NCBI GenBank assembly: GCA_012845835.1
Contig: JABAKD010000016.1
Span: 23,234,573 to 23,298,572, forward strand
Direction of reading: 5' to 3'
DNA from: Undaria pinnatifida
Lineage: Eukaryota; Sar; Phaeophyceae; Laminariales; Alariaceae
Length of the DNA: 64,000 bases
Shown here one piece after another: positions 20,296 through 32,292 of the stretch; position 1 is the stretch's first letter, and the number at the start of each line of letters is the position of its first letter. Below the pieces are notes generated by a model. It worked only from the letters and a program-made list of their open reading frames with translations. It was not told the origin of the DNA and did no database searches. Both the position numbers and the translations under genes were made by a program.

Positions 20296-20580
20296 GCAAA
20301 TGATGCCCTCCGAGTGCATACTCGTATATATTCGTGGTGACGTTTTCTTGTGGAGTTTTTCTTGTGCACAATTTGACTCGCGGAGAAAGCGCGAGGGCGT
20401 GGGTTAGCAACACTCGATGAAACATCGACGAGCAGTGGGCAACACTCGATGAAGAATCGACGAGCAGTGGGGTTGCTGAACCCTATGCGCGATAAAGATT
20501 GAAGGCAAGAACCGGGGGGGAGAAGGGACGACACCTGTGACCACGGCTTGTCCAGGAGCTGACAAGTAAAGTTGTTTGAA
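20296..20580 (+). mobile_element. SINE family A, copy 6, 5'-truncated with internal duplication
   Basis: It begins inside the family at CTCCGAGTGCATACTCGTAT and continues to the CCTGTGACCACGGCTTGTCC module. The block ACACTCGATGAA(A)CATCGACGAGCAGTGG is present twice in a row (about 20411-20465). A TACCTGGTA motif lies just upstream at 20273. Confidence 0.85.
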
Positions 20581-20739
20581 AGAAAAAAAGTGTCAGGTAC
20601 ATAGGCTATACTGGTACATACGGTGCACTACTTGCGTCAAATACACCGTTTGGCACCCAAACGATACTCCCAGGTATATATATCACGCGCGTGGTACCTC
20701 ATCAATCATACGCACGTTGTGCTCAAGTCATTTGGAAAA

Positions 20740-21010
20740 AAAAGACGAACACAAACAAGCAAAAAAGGAAAGAAAAAAAAATGTTAAGAAGACGAAGCAA
20801 AGTAAGGAGAGTGGAAACAAATAATTCAAGCAAACCCTATGCACTGATTGAAGTCGGCACTGGGCCCATAGAGGTTATCAAGTAAATGCGTCAATGGCAT
20901 CGGGGAGGAAATGTAACGAGGCGATGAAGTCAGGGCGGCGTTGCGCTAACTTTTGACGGCCATTGAAAGGCCCCTAAGCGTCAGGACGATGATGTCCAGA
21001 CTTAGATATA
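20740..21010 (-). repeat. LINE 3' UTR-like segment, second copy
   Basis: It matches the complement of 11225-11430 (CCCATAGAGG, GGCATCGGGGAGGAAATG, GAAGTCAGGGCGG, GACGGCCATTGAAAG, GACGATGATG), with an A/G-rich tract at the left end corresponding to the T/C tract at 11430-11630. Confidence 0.65.
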
Positions 21011-21326
21011 CATCAGCCTGTTGGGCAGGTAAGTCGTGCCGAGTCACAGCTCTGATGTGCTATCTTCCTGAAACCGTCTTGAGGCAATAGTTTCTGTGTC
21101 AGACATGAAAATATCACAACAAAGAGAAGATCGTCATCAGTTTTTATTGCTCCATTCGTCAACCGATCGTCACAAGATATCAACAAACCAGCCGTCACCA
21201 TTAATAATCAAGTGTTACCATGACATCACAATTGGTATGCGCAAATATTTTGTGCTTACAAATACCGAGATGCGCGTTTCAATTTCACGATTGTCGAGCT
21301 TTATATGTACCTGGTACCAATAATTA

Positions 21327-21578
21327 GTCGTTCTACTGTACCCCCCCCAACTTTGGCTTTTCTTGAACGAAATCGCCGGTTTTGAAACCAGCGCTCGGCC
21401 ACATCTCCTGAAATGCGGTGCCCCTTTCCGCCCCGACGTCATCGTTCAATAGACCTTTGCAAACATGAAATTGTGTGAGGATGGTTTTTTCATAGCATCT
21501 TTCTTCGGGTCGACCAGCCATGAAACGTTCGTTGAATGAATATCGCCGGTTTTGGGGGGGGCTATCGTAGAACCAGTC
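21327..21578. mobile_element. MITE family M2, copy 2, with 4-bp target duplication (ATTA)
   Basis: The left end is GTCGTTCTACTGTA plus C-run. The right end, read inwards on the minus strand, is GACTGGTTCTACGATAG plus C-run. ATTA stands immediately outside both ends (21323-21326 and 21579-21582). The element is non-coding, 252 bp. TACCTGGTA lies about 10 bases to the left. Confidence 0.9.
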
Positions 21579-22149
21579 ATTAGTGAAACCCGTGCGAACT
21601 ACACCTTGAGTGGCGTATTTCGTAGTTTTCGACCGAGAAGTCACAGTCGAAATCAATTTTTTGTCTCTTTTTCGTTCATCGCAAAAGATCATAAAATAAT
21701 GAACCTGGCAAAACACGTCTGCTTTGATCCATCAACAATACCGTGTCATTAACAGGACGGTGGAGGGGTGGTCGATTCCCTGTCATTGCACGGTCTTGCT
21801 TGGCTTAGCTCGTAGGTGGTTTGACTCTGCTGGCTTTATTTACTCAGGAGAAGAATTTCTGCCTGCAGCAGCGATATACCTGGATCTGAATGCCGCGACG
21901 GTATACTTCGAAAATTCGTTCACCACACATTTTGGTTCAGTTCCACAATAAAATAAAAACTTGGAAATATCGAAATAGGTTCCTCATTGGTCCGAAAGTA
22001 TTACATATCAACTACGTAAACATATACACAGAATGGTATTTACTCAAAACGTGAACTGCGGCTGTTGCACATACCCCTCGGTGCTTCGGCGCACTCTGTT
22101 GTGCTGTTGTGGCGTCGTCAACCAGGTAAATGGGATTTTCTGACATTGT

Positions 22150-22370
22150 CGGAGTTCTCACATTAACTCGCATAATAATCAAGTCCGCGGTCACAGGACA
22201 GGGTCCAGTCACTTTGAAGCTGAGTAATACCCCAGAGAAAAAACACACACAAACCAAAGGTGGTACACGAATATGTCACAGCTGACGCAATCCATGCTTC
22301 CGCCAAACACATACAAAAATTGAAGTCGGGAGTCAGCCTTCTATGTGCCAGGTCCGTACTGGTGTACATA
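22150..22370 (+). mobile_element. Interspersed repeat family B, copy 5
   Basis: CTCACATTAACTCGCATAAT, CAAGTCCGCGGTCACAGGAC, ACACACAAACCAAAGGTGGT, ATATGTCACAGCTGACGCAA, GTCGGGAGTCAGCC, and TATGTGCCAGGTCCGTA at the end. The GTT tail is lost. The GAATATGTCAC site lacks a TA-footprint insertion. Confidence 0.75.
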
Positions 22371-22489
22371 CGTCTCACTACTCGCGCCTGAAATAACCGA
22401 CTACCTGGTATACCGCTTGCTACCCCGTGAAGACTACCACGTGTATATTACAGGTAGTATCTATCACTACGCATATCCACGTCAGACTC

Positions 22490-22650
22490 GAGCCAATCAG
22501 AAAAAAAAATGTAGAAAAGAAAAGAAAGGAAGAGAAAGGAAGGAAAGAAAATATAACAAAAAATTATGCAAAAAAGGAAACGAAATTAAGGACCAGAAAA
22601 TACACTACAAGATGAAGCAAATTAAAGGAAAATAAAAAAAAAACGTGATA
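22490..22650 (+). repeat. A/G-rich low-complexity tract
   Basis: A purine-rich stretch of AAAGAAAGGAAGAG type. The lysine-rich frames at 22345-22635 and 22427-22615 are translations of this tract. Confidence 0.7.
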
Positions 22651-22799
22651 GAAACAGACCCTCTAAAATAACTAAAGACGGCATTGACATGACATTAATA
22701 AAGTAGGCCGACACGAGACGCGATGTGAAATGTATCATCGTTATTATATCAGAAAAACGGTTGGGTAGAAACAACGTGTTGAGACAACTATACTGCTGT

Positions 22800-23690
22800 A
22801 CTACTGTATACCCCCCACCCAACGCCCCCTGCTTCCCCACGACCCGCACGATCGCCTAGACCTCCCCCCCCCCAGCCCCCAATCACCCCCCCCCTCCACC
22901 CCCTCCCTTTTCCCCCGCTCCCTCTTTTGCTCAAGCACCCCATATGACATCGAAATCTGGCAATGTGATAAATACTTCCACGCAGTTGATATCACCTCGC
23001 ATTATCTTTCTAGAGGCATTCATGCCGCTGATCCAAGTCATCCCGCCCCCCCCCGAACGCCCCCTTCTTCCCCACCACCCCCGCACCATCGCCTAGACCT
23101 AGCACCACTGGTGTAGGAAACTCATACATCTGTGCATCCTAAAGCTGTTAAAAACCATTTTGCCCCAACCCCTCCACCCCTCTCCCCCTCGAACAATCCG
23201 CCTTCTCCTCATCGGCTGTACGACTTACAGGATATACATGATAAACTTGTGCATTCCGTCCGAAACCGTCATATTCTTTCCCTTGAAGGATTTATATTTT
23301 CCACGCACGTCCGCCCGCCCCCACCCCCGCTCCCTCTTGTTCAGACCCAGGTCCCCACGCCCTTACAAACTCCGCCCTCCCCTCACTGGGTATTCGACTT
23401 ACAGGATACATTTGATGCACTGATGCATTTCCTTCCACAGCTGTCAGATTTGGTCCCTCTCAAAGACGGGTTTTACAGCTTCCGCGCACAGACTGATTAA
23501 AATCATCCTGTTGACCCTGATATCTGCACTGTAGTTCTTACGGTAGTCGCCGACCTATATCGTTAATGAGGACACACAACCTGCAATACGTGCGATCGGA
23601 GTATCACACACAGCTTGCAAAGATGAGTTTCGACAAAATATTCGATCTCACAGCTGGAGTGTATTTGTATTTTTATGATATAACACGAAG
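22800..23690 (+). repeat. C-rich repeat family D, longest copy
   Basis: This is the most complete copy, about 870-890 bp. Two related modules each hold a C-run tract, a CCTAGACCTAGCACC or CCCTCTTGTTCA(A/G)ACCC block and TTCCACGCA. The 3' part follows: CTTCCACAGCTGTCAGATTT, TTCCGCGCACAGACTGATTA, TAGTCGCCGACCTATATCG, TTAATGAGGACACACAACC, ACGTGCGATCGGAGTATC, GATGAGTTTCGACAAAATAT, TCGATCTCACAGCTGGAG. The unit has C-runs but no poly-A tail or terminal inverted repeats that I can see. Confidence 0.8.
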
Positions 23691-25319
23691 GTCTATCGCA
23701 GTTTCTGTGGTATACCTGGTATACATGTGTTTGTAACTGAAACCAAAGTCGCTCAAACTTTCATTCCATCGAGCGCACGCACTAAATACACAGCCACCGT
23801 GTGAGCCTCGCTTTTTTAAGTGTTTGCGTTGTACAAGTGCATACCGATCGACATCCAGCACACCCGACTTAAGCAAACATTCTTGTTCGTAGGGACATGC
23901 CAACACCTGCACGTGTAAATATGTCCGGTGGTTTTGCGATGAAAAGAGCGACCCGCATGGCTACACCCACGGCAATACATCAAAAATCCTACATTCGCAG
24001 ACGCCTGGAGCGGGCACGCCGCCACAAATTCGAGTTGATATATTAAGTGGAACAAGTTCAACATAAAAAAATGGGGCAAGTGTGAATTGCTGTGTCGTAG
24101 TTAAGTGTTTCATACCTGGTGGTGTTGACTGCCAATTACCGATACTCGAGAAGCTGCGGAAGCTGCCTCATGTTGACATGAGGAACCATGGACCATTCAT
24201 GGCCCACAGCATAGCAGCACAACAGGATGCAAGCACGCCCAGTTCAAACTCACCGTGGTCACAATTTCTTCAAGCACTTGGGACAAGGAAAACGCCCCGG
24301 GTCGCTGTTTTTCGACTAAAACGAACATATTGTGTGGTAAACTCCCCCTATCAACAAAACAACAAAACCACGAAGAGCGCCCCCCGGCGATGCGGTAAAC
24401 GCCCCTCCTTTCAAATTGTCGGGTGAATGCCCTGGGGATTTATCTGGCAGGGCGTTCGAGCGAGAGAAAAATTAGTTTTGTACAACCATGCGAGGGAGTG
24501 CTCCGCATTATACATGTGAATGCTGACTTTGCAGAAGTACGGCTGTTGTGCAACAAAACAACGAAGACGTTAAGCTTTTTATAGCAATAACACACAGCCC
24601 AGTTACTATAGTCAGAGTACCGGTATCACCGGAGAGTGGTATTAATATCATGCACCGAGACACCGGGGATCAGCTTTTGCTGCTTACCTATGAAAAGCGT
24701 ACCGGTTGGGCACAATACTCGCCGGCAAGTGAATGATACCCTCGGTTCAGCCACAAATAAATACTCTGCCCCAATAGGGTGATGAGAGCACGAGCCACGT
24801 AACACACATGCCTTATCTCTGGTCGCTGACTTATCCATTTCATACTCTCGACCCACGGCTTTGGGAACAACTGCTTGAAATTGGCTTGAATCCGTTTCGG
24901 GATTCCAAACAGGATCAACGCCATCTGCGGTGGGCTTTCTACGCTAGGCCCTAGTACCTCCACGTCAGTGAGCGGTAAATGCCTGAAATTTGTCCGTCTA
25001 GATATGTCGTGGCAGAATGAACAAGCAAAGAATAGAAGAAAAAATAGTCTAAACGTCAAGACCAACAACAGCAGACAACAAAACGAAACGAAACAACACC
25101 TCCAACAGTCACATCCAACAAAGAGCAGCCCGCCTGGGATTCGAATGGATGTATAGCTGTGGTATAATATGACATTGCATGACCACATCACCACGCCTGT
25201 TGTATTTGGCAGTTTGCATCTCTTTCTAAAAGTTAGCGATGTCAGAAAATAATGGTATCTACATGATTGTACTGTCGACTAAATCCTTGATTTTAATATT
25301 ATGTGTGACCTGAACCTGT
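23691..25319. other. Unrecognised stretch
   Basis: I see no supported gene. TACCTGGTA lies at 23713 and a one-base variant at 24113. The 168-codon minus-strand frame at 24688-25194 has no visible domain. Confidence 0.4.
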
Positions 25320-26085
25320 TGAAACCCCCCCCCCCCCCCCCGCCTTTTTTTTTTTTTTCTCTCCTCGCTTGCTCTTGCTTAAACGCCCCACCTACTCTCG
25401 AAATCCGCCAGAGTAATAAACACTTCCACGCCCTGGAAATCGCCTCGTTATCGTTTCAAAGCCGTCCATGCCGCTGCTGCAATTCCCACCCACCCCCGCC
25501 CCGAACGCCCCCTCCTTCCCCACCACCCGCACCCTCGCCTAGACCTAGCACCACGCGTATAACAAACCCCTACATCTATGCGACCTAAGCCCCCCCCCCG
25601 CCGCCCCGCCCCCGCCCCCTCCCGCCACATTCCCCCTCCCTCCCCCACAAAAAATATTGCATGGTATATATTTTCCACGCACAAATTGACCTGCCCCACC
25701 CGTCCCCTCCCCCCTCTCCCCGCCTCCCGCCCCCCTTTTGATCAAAATCAGCCCCCCACGTCCTTCAAAAATTCGCCTTCCCCTCACCGGATATTCGACA
25801 GGATTCATACGATAAACTGATGCATTTCCTTTCACAGCTGTCAGATTTTGCCTCCCTCAGAAACGGGGTTGTATAGTTTCCGCGCACAGACTGACTAAAG
25901 TCACCCTGTTGACCCTGATAGCTACACTGTAGTTGCAAGGGGAGTTGCCGACCTATATCCTTAATGAGGACACACAACCCGTAATACGCGCGATCGGAGT
26001 ATCACACACACAGCTTGCAAAGATGAGTTTCGCCAAAATCTTCGATATCACAGCTGGAGTGTATTATAATTTTTATAATAATCGT
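25320..26085 (+). repeat. C-rich repeat family D, copy 4
   Basis: Long C-runs (25326-25342, 25590-25600 and others) alternate with the family landmarks CCTAGACCTAGCACCACGCG, TTTCCACGCACAAATTGACC, CACAGCTGTCAGATTTTGCC, TTGCAAGGGGAGTTGCCGAC, TTAATGAGGACACACAACCC and CGATATCACAGCTGGAGTG. An extra CA in the (CA)n of this copy opens the frame at 25933-26124; other copies are closed, so I do not call a gene. Confidence 0.8.
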
Positions 26086-27539
26086 TACGCAGTATCTCTC
26101 TACATTAATTGGTTCCATTTGTAGCGATCGATGTCCAACCGCTTTATATGGCCCCCTCTCCGTCCCTCACGGGCAAACAAGTTGGCGGAGAGAGAGTAAA
26201 ACGGCCACAAGAACAAAACAACACGAATGGCGCAAAAAGCGGAGAGTTTGTTGCAGGAAACAGGCAAAAAAAAATCGAGAAGTCCCTCCTGACATAGGAA
26301 GGCAAGACGTGATATCCATTCATCGGCGGCGGAGCGGCGTCACAGACAAGCAGTATCTGTGTCGCACCTGCCCATGGGGCGCGAAATGAATTAAACAAAA
26401 CAGACTGACCGACCCTGTTTAAAAATACACGGCGGTCCCAGACCTCAACTATTAGTACATCATTGTTTCCATCTTGATTGTGTAAAGGTCTCAATATTGC
26501 AAATTTTCTGACTGCGGGTCACTTATCTTGCGCTACTGCTACTTCTACCCTTTTTGCTGCAATTAATACAGCATTGCTTCTACGTGCATGAATGAATACA
26601 GCGATATTACTTTTTTCGGCTTGTTACTGCCCTTGCTGTCGCCAATAGTATGTGGAAAACCTAATGCGGATGCCATTTTCGGGTAAGAAATCTACCCCAA
26701 ACTGCACCCCCTCTTCAGGTTTCAGGCCGACCCCAAAAACAATTTTCGAAAGTGGAAGCCTGAAAACACACCGGTTTCGTGTCTACAACATGCACAAACC
26801 GGTCTTGCGACCCGAACACGTCCATTTTCTGACGCAGAAAAGCTCAGACCACAGACTTTCCTCGCCCAGCGATTTTTCTACGATTTTTCATTCATCATCC
26901 ACCGCTCAAACACCGGGACGCTGTGCCGCGGATGGCGCCTACATAGTCTAGCTGGTGTACTTACATTACTCTGTACACCTAATATGCGCTCGTGCAGATT
27001 TTATCAGGGTTGTTGAATATTAAATGCGTTGACGTCTTACGAAGTGTTCGTGCGTATCGCAAATTGGAACTGCTCTTATAATAGTGAGCTTTGTTGGCCA
27101 AGGCTTGCGGACATGTCTGATGTAACATGTGGCATTGGTGTTTGTGACGGTAGCATCTTCGGAGATGCGGTGAACCTCATTGCTCCCGAAAGGGTACAAA
27201 AAATTGGTGTCTGAGCGTGGCTTTGGACCAAATATATGACAACGTGGCAAGGCCCCTATGTCAGTTACGTACTTCAATTTATACACTTGTGCCTTTCTAC
27301 ATCACCTTCTCTTCTCCCACCATGATGCCGGCACGGGTGCCGAGATTACTCTCCTCGTGGTCGAGCCTTACTCGCCTACACCCCGGCGTACTATGTACTG
27401 CATTATGCCAGCATGATCGATAATCCCGGAGGTTTGGGAATAGGGTGGCGCGCGGGTACAGAAGTCACGATATCCGCAGTTCTATCCGAGGAGAAACAAA
27501 AGTGTATATTGATGAAGTGCGACTGAGGCTGTTCCCCAC
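26086..27539. other. Unrecognised stretch
   Basis: I see no supported gene or repeat. Open frames at 26144-26494 (minus), 26652-26951 and 27020-27286 (minus) have no visible domain. Confidence 0.4.
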
Positions 27540-27672
27540 AGGGCCGCGGTGGCCCAATCATAGTAGATTAGACGCCACGTACATATCTCTCTATATATGA
27601 GGGTTTGGGGTGATGCCGCCGACGCCAAAAAAGGGTTTGGGGTAACCCACGTTCGACTCGCGACTTGCAACT
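27540..27672 (+). other. Degenerate tRNA-like or SINE head
   Basis: GCGGTGGCCCAATCATAGTA resembles an A-box region and ACGTTCGACTCGCG a B-box, about 100 bases apart. That is longer than in a tRNA gene, and GGGTTTGGGGT is duplicated between them. It could be an old tRNA-derived SINE head of a different family from A. Not a functional tRNA gene. Confidence 0.3.
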
Positions 27673-28815
27673 TCTCTTCTTGTCTTTCGTAGCGTGGAGG
27701 ACAGGCCACGTTGGGGCAACTTTCGACGGCAGCGAACTAAGCGACGGTAGCGATAGAAGTGCCTCAAGGCAATGAGAGGTGCTTCGGGAGCGAAACGGAA
27801 AGTCGACAGTGATTACTTGTCAGCCGGAAACATGATTACCCGCCTCTCTGTCACCAGATTCTACGGAGGCTCCACGACAACTTTAAGTACGACAAGACAC
27901 GATATCCAACACCTTCGAAACTGCTACGGTTCATACAAATCTTCACGAGAAGATCTGTCCACGTAAAGTTAGAAAGTATACCTGCGACCCATATATATAT
28001 AAACAGGACGGACAAAGTGGTATATGTCCGGGACACCATGTTGGCGCGAGGATGTGCAGTATGTGCACCAAAACACATTAACTTAACATACATGATGAGG
28101 ACCAACAAAGCGACCCTCTTATGGACCATGCTTATGGACCATGCCGACTACCACGTATGACTACGGTGTTACCCGATCCCGCTCAACCTCACGGCCTCCC
28201 GTAGCCATCACCGAGGTCTGATAATGTTTCTGTACCACAGGGTAGGGCCAGCGGTTGGTGTCTTGAACGACTGCAACCGCAATGAGGCGGTGGTTCCCTT
28301 GCTAGACGGAGCGGCCCGCCGCCAGGTTGAGGGCGGTCGAGGCCTCCGAATCGGTACAGACACCCCAAGCCTGGATGACGTAGCATTCATAATGAGAATG
28401 GAAGCTAATATCACGAAATGGAATGAGAAAGGTGTGGTTGCCGGCGACAGTAATGGTGTCGATAAGAGCTCAGGATGCAGAAGCATTGGGCAACAACCAA
28501 TGCTGAATTTTATTGGGTTGCGTACGGTTCCGAGCCGCGCTCCCCCTAGGATGCTTCAATTCGACGTAAACATAACACGATTAATCGCGTTCTACGGATG
28601 TGGATATACTCTATTCCTGGCGGTTGTGTCGGGTTCAGTTTGGACCCATGTGCGCTATATTTTCTTACGGTTGAGTGTTTAGGTCAGTTCGGTTCTTCGT
28701 CCCACATGTAAACTTACGACTCCTTGGTTCGTGTATTTATCCATCTGGAAATTTCCAACGGTCAGATTTAATTAGTCGGAACTCAACGGTACCGATCGGT
28801 AAATGGCGATCATAC
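27673..28815. other. Unrecognised stretch with one ATG frame of 152 codons
   Basis: The frame 28224-28682 starts with ATG and ends with a hydrophobic stretch (LIAFYGCGYTLFLAVVSGSV), but I recognise no family. The opposite strand is also open for 92 codons. I do not call a gene here. Confidence 0.3.
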
Positions 28816-28935
28816 ACAACCCTTGAAATTTCTTCGAACCTTAACCCTTTTTAGAGATTGAAGCACAAACCCTTGAAAAAGTTCTTCGAACTTGGAAGCA
28901 ACAACCCTTGAAATTTCCTCGAGCTTGATATTTTG
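28816..28935 (+). repeat. Three short direct repeats
   Basis: ACAACCCTTGAAATTTCTTC, CAAACCCTTGAAAAAGTTCT and ACAACCCTTGAAATTTCCTC start at 28816, 28865 and 28900, each followed by GA(A/G)CTT-like sequence. Spacing is irregular (49 and about 35 bases). Confidence 0.7.
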
Positions 28936-29069
28936 GGAGAGGGAAGAGAAGCAGTGCACGTCATATTTTTACGTCCCCGCAGGTTTTTACCAGCGAAATT
29001 CCTTCATCAACCAGCGCTGTTAGTACAGCGGCTAAATATTTTTCGTGCTGCACAGCGCAGCACCACTTC

Positions 29070-29335
29070 AACGAACGTTACTTGTATGATGAACACCTGG
29101 CCGAGCAGCTGCTGGCCAGGCTACTAGCAACCACACGCTGTCTGTTCGCGTGTTCCATCAGGCTGCTATTCGCACCTGACGTGCGTGTGTCCACCTGGCG
29201 TAGCCACTTCTGATAGGGCAAGAGCTGTTTAAACCGCGTTGTGCTGCGACATTGTTTTGGTATTCACGAATACCTCACCAAGCAGCTTCCGGCTAGCTAC
29301 TGGCGGCAGCACGCTGTCTGTTCGCGAGTTACAGA
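29070..29335 (+). repeat. Diverged direct repeat, ~176-bp period
   Basis: CC(G/A)AGCAGCT.C.GGC.AG(G)CTACT.GC followed by CACGCTGTCTGTTCGCG occurs at about 29100-29150 and again at about 29275-29325. It looks like an old tandem duplication. No gene is recognised. Confidence 0.6.
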
Positions 29336-30229
29336 CATTGACGCGATCCACCAGTCACTGCCTTGCTGCTGCGATCAATGTCCAATCTCAACCATTAATT
29401 ATGAGCCGAACCATATCTCTCGCAACAAAAAACATACCAGGTACGTGAATTTGTTTGGTTCCGTTCCCGACCTCTTTTAATCTTCGTCTTTCATAGGGTG
29501 GTTGCTGCGAGAACCCCATTGGGAGAAGCCTCATAACGTAGGTAGCGCTCTGAACGCGCTCTCCACGAGTAAGGCGGTTTCTACCAGTAGATGATTGTAT
29601 TACTTTGGCACGCCACGGTATTGTTGAGGGCCCTTGCTCTACTGGCAATAATCCTGGTGTAGTGGCAATCCTCGGCGTCGTCCGGATCGAGGTGACGTTG
29701 CTGCCAAGGTAGTGCTTGGTGTAACACTTGTCCGCCTATACGAACTAAACGTTATACTTTTTACAAGAGCATGTCACCAGCACAGCCAGAATATCCTGCC
29801 ATTTATTGGTGATGACCGAGGGTCGTGGCACGCACCCTATAGTGCGAGCAAGGCAACAGGCAAGGGGATTATTTTACTCTGCACTTCGCTGTCGGAGTTG
29901 ACGTCATTACGATTCCTATGCGTACACAAACCAAACGTTGGCACAATTGCGACAGTCGGCGAAGAAATCGGCGAAACCTGGATTGCGTTGATTTCCATGG
30001 TATTAGAATGAACACGTTGTATAGACCCAAGGGGTTTGTCAGTGATTTCAGACTCGTCTCATGATGAGCTGATTGTGATTTTTATGTTGGTTTTGTATGA
30101 GGCATTGGGTAAAATTCCTGAAACATGATTCCTGAAACATTGCTCATGGAAACGACAAGACGTATTTAAACCCACCGATCGAAAAAAACAAACATTTCAA
30201 GTATGTTTTTGCCACTTGATTTGGCCATA
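29336..30229. other. Unrecognised stretch upstream of the duplicated gene
   Basis: I see no supported gene. TACCAGGTA occurs at 29434. The 29712-30011 frame has no visible domain, and I find no counterpart of this stretch upstream of the second gene copy at 57 kb. Confidence 0.35.
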
Positions 30230-30301
30230 TGACCCTGCCGTGTGTTACGAAAGGTGGCAACCAAGTTACGCAGGAGCGTACGGAGCAGCGTACGGAGCAT
30301 A

Positions 30302-31174
30302 ATGGCCAGCACTGGGGAACTCGAAGACCACACGCAGCTGACTGAAAAATTGTCGAAGATTGCCCGTCGCCTAGAGGTGTGCTTGGACAAGGAGGAAAGC
30401 CTGACAAACGTAATTCGGGAGCTGACCACTCAGGTGGAGGCCAACACCCAAGCTCGGGCGGAATTCGACAGCGACCGATTCAAGAAGGAACGGGAGATAG
30501 AGCTAGCGGCCAACGAAAATTTCTTGGCGTGGAGGAATCTCGCGGTGCGTAAATACTGGGTCCTCTCTGGAGTGAAGCCTGCGGTACATGGTGGGAAGCA
30601 CTACGAGCTGAAGGAGGCGTTATCCTACACAGCAAACACGACCCGGGAAGTCACCGCACAGATGGCGCAAATGTCGGGTTTCGATGTGGGTGACTTTATG
30701 CCAGACTGCCCTACCCTCGACCCCGCCACGGATATGTCTATCGTCGAGCAGATGGAAATCTTCATAGACGTGGTGATGATCGTAGTGAGGGGGGCCGAAA
30801 GCAATGCAAGTCTGGCACGCTGCACGAGACTTCGCGAAGGGTTGCAACGGGGAGTGGAAATCGTGAGGCAACACACCCGGGAGAGGCCCCGACTCGTCAA
30901 AATCACGGGAAATAGGGAAAGAATGATATCTTTGGTAAATGAAGACCTTAAGGAATGGTCGTGCGATGTCTTCCACGCCGCCACTTCAGCCGGGGCCCAA
31001 TGGGATTCCCCTCCCGACATCGATAGTTTGCCCCCAGTGCCCGTTCCAGCCTGGAAGCAAATTAACGCCTTCGTCCAGGCCGGTGGCCTACTCAACTTGC
31101 AAGCAACGGCCGACTTCGTGTCTCCCGGCACGACCCTTCCTTCAAAAAAGCGTGGTCGTAAAAATGGCCATTAG
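30302..31174 (+). CDS. Uncharacterised intronless gene, copy 1 (290 aa)
   Basis: Function unknown; I recognise no family. The ATG at 30302 is chosen because it aligns with the first ATG of the paralogue at 57116; both reading frames also extend upstream to a shared in-frame TGA. Residues 10-75 are charged and heptad-like, a probable coiled coil. WRNL..RK-W-LSGVKP and HGGK are at 77-99. The best conserved core, TTREVTAQMAQMSGFDV then DFMPDCPTLDPAT, is at 113-143. VNEDL--WS-(D/E)-FHAAT is at 212-228, PPDIDSLPPV near 237-246, and a lysine/arginine tail (KKRGRK, 282-287) could be a nuclear localisation signal. Hand alignment to the paralogue gives about 66% identity over 286 positions with mostly conservative changes, so the protein has been under selection. 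It could be a host gene of a small family or a structural (gag-like) protein of an undescribed mobile element. Confidence 0.75.
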   Translation: MASTGELEDHTQLTEKLSKIARRLEVCLDKEESLTNVIRELTTQVEANTQARAEFDSDRFKKEREIELAANENFLAWRNLAVRKYWVLSGVKPAVHGGKHYELKEALSYTANTTREVTAQMAQMSGFDVGDFMPDCPTLDPATDMSIVEQMEIFIDVVMIVVRGAESNASLARCTRLREGLQRGVEIVRQHTRERPRLVKITGNRERMISLVNEDLKEWSCDVFHAATSAGAQWDSPPDIDSLPPVPVPAWKQINAFVQAGGLLNLQATADFVSPGTTLPSKKRGRKNGH

Positions 31175-31540
31175 TTGCCTTTGTTCGATTGGAAATCCAA
31201 GAACACCAGCCGGTTCCGAGCTCAGTGCGTGTGCTTTCGGGACTCAACCAAGAACAGGCGGAGAGAGCAGACCATCAAAGGCAAAAAAGTATGGAAAAGA
31301 TCGGGTGGATTGTGAGTTTAAGCTAGAAGTGGCGCACCCCAATGTAACGGGGATACCGTCGACGCCGACGGTGGCGGTAGACGGACGTTGACAGACCCAC
31401 TAGGTTAAAACATTTCTAGGCGCACGGACTGAGCACACTATCGATAGCAGGGGTGTGGGATCCGGAGATGAAGGGCCGACTCCTACTACAAATAAAAGGG
31501 GTGACAAGGTGTGGCTTCATCGGCTTCATTGAGGAGTGTA

Positions 31541-31763
31541 TCCTACTTTGACCCCACGTCCGGGCCGAGGGCGTGTGTAACATTGTTATTTGGGTTTTTT
31601 ATCAACTTGAAAAAGTCGGCATGGATGTGGCTGGAGATTGGAACGGTTGCTCCTTTCCAATACCGTAAATACGTGCATCCAACTCCTGCAAACGATTTGG
31701 CGGGTGCTGTACCTGTATGCTCTTACATGAGTAGGAGTGTTTTACACATGGCCGTGTCTGCAT
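31541..31763 (-). pseudogene. Minus-strand coding trace convergent to copy 1
   Basis: Starting with MQT at 31763 on the minus strand, the frame runs 54 codons to a stop at 31602. A neighbouring frame then continues to THALGPDVG near 31552. The same layout occurs downstream of the paralogue (58315-58545: MQT start, LGSSSGPDVG end), and the DNA around both ends matches (GTGTCTGCAT at the start, a CCCAC(G/A)TC(C/T)GGGCC block at the end). No function can be assigned. Protein similarity is weak in the middle, so this may be a decayed gene or exon. Confidence 0.35.
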
Positions 31764-31789
31764 TATATCTATCGAAATCGTTATATAGT

Positions 31790-32290
31790 GCATAACGAAC
31801 GGCGGACTGTTCAATGGATGAAGGGCTGGACGATATTCTTTCTTGTATGCTTTTGGGTTGCGCAGTAAGTAGTGTATAGGGTCACCTCCAATACTGACGG
31901 TACGCCTTGACACCAGGTCGACCCCATCAAGCAAGGTGTTGGGAGAATTAGTCTGGCACGGTTAGGTTTTGGCAATAGGATATCAATCGTAAACGTGCAA
32001 CTGATTGCGTGTGATGAAATGAGTATATTGGATCAGGTGGGTCGCCGTTGACAGCAGCGTTCCCCCGAGTTCGGGTACGTACTAAATTGCCGCACGATTG
32101 CGTCTGGTCAATAGGGCCTCTGAGTTGTTACTCGTTGATGCAAGTATCATGCGGGCAAACTCAGCTTTGAGTGTACTGTCGCATCTCATTGTCTCGCGGG
32201 TGGGTCCGGCTAGCCAGTACCGTGGAAGAGTGTCATTCAAGTACGGGGCCACGAAGCGCAAGATAAAGTTTCTTTGAATCGTATGCGTCA
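31790..32290. other. Unrecognised stretch inside duplicated unit
   Basis: The minus-strand frame 32082-32291 reads like coding sequence (VAPYLNDTLPRYWLAGPTRE) but is unassigned, and I do not see its counterpart in the second unit. Confidence 0.3.
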
Positions 32291-32292
32291 AG

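Noticed and set aside
25933-26124. Small ORF reading TYILNEDTQPVIRAIGV and MSFAKIFDITAGVY
   Set aside because: The frame is open only because this family D copy has an extra CA. Other copies are closed, and the conserved block is better explained as repeat sequence.
28224-28682. 152-codon ATG frame
   Set aside because: No recognisable family, no paralogue in the window, and the opposite strand is equally open.
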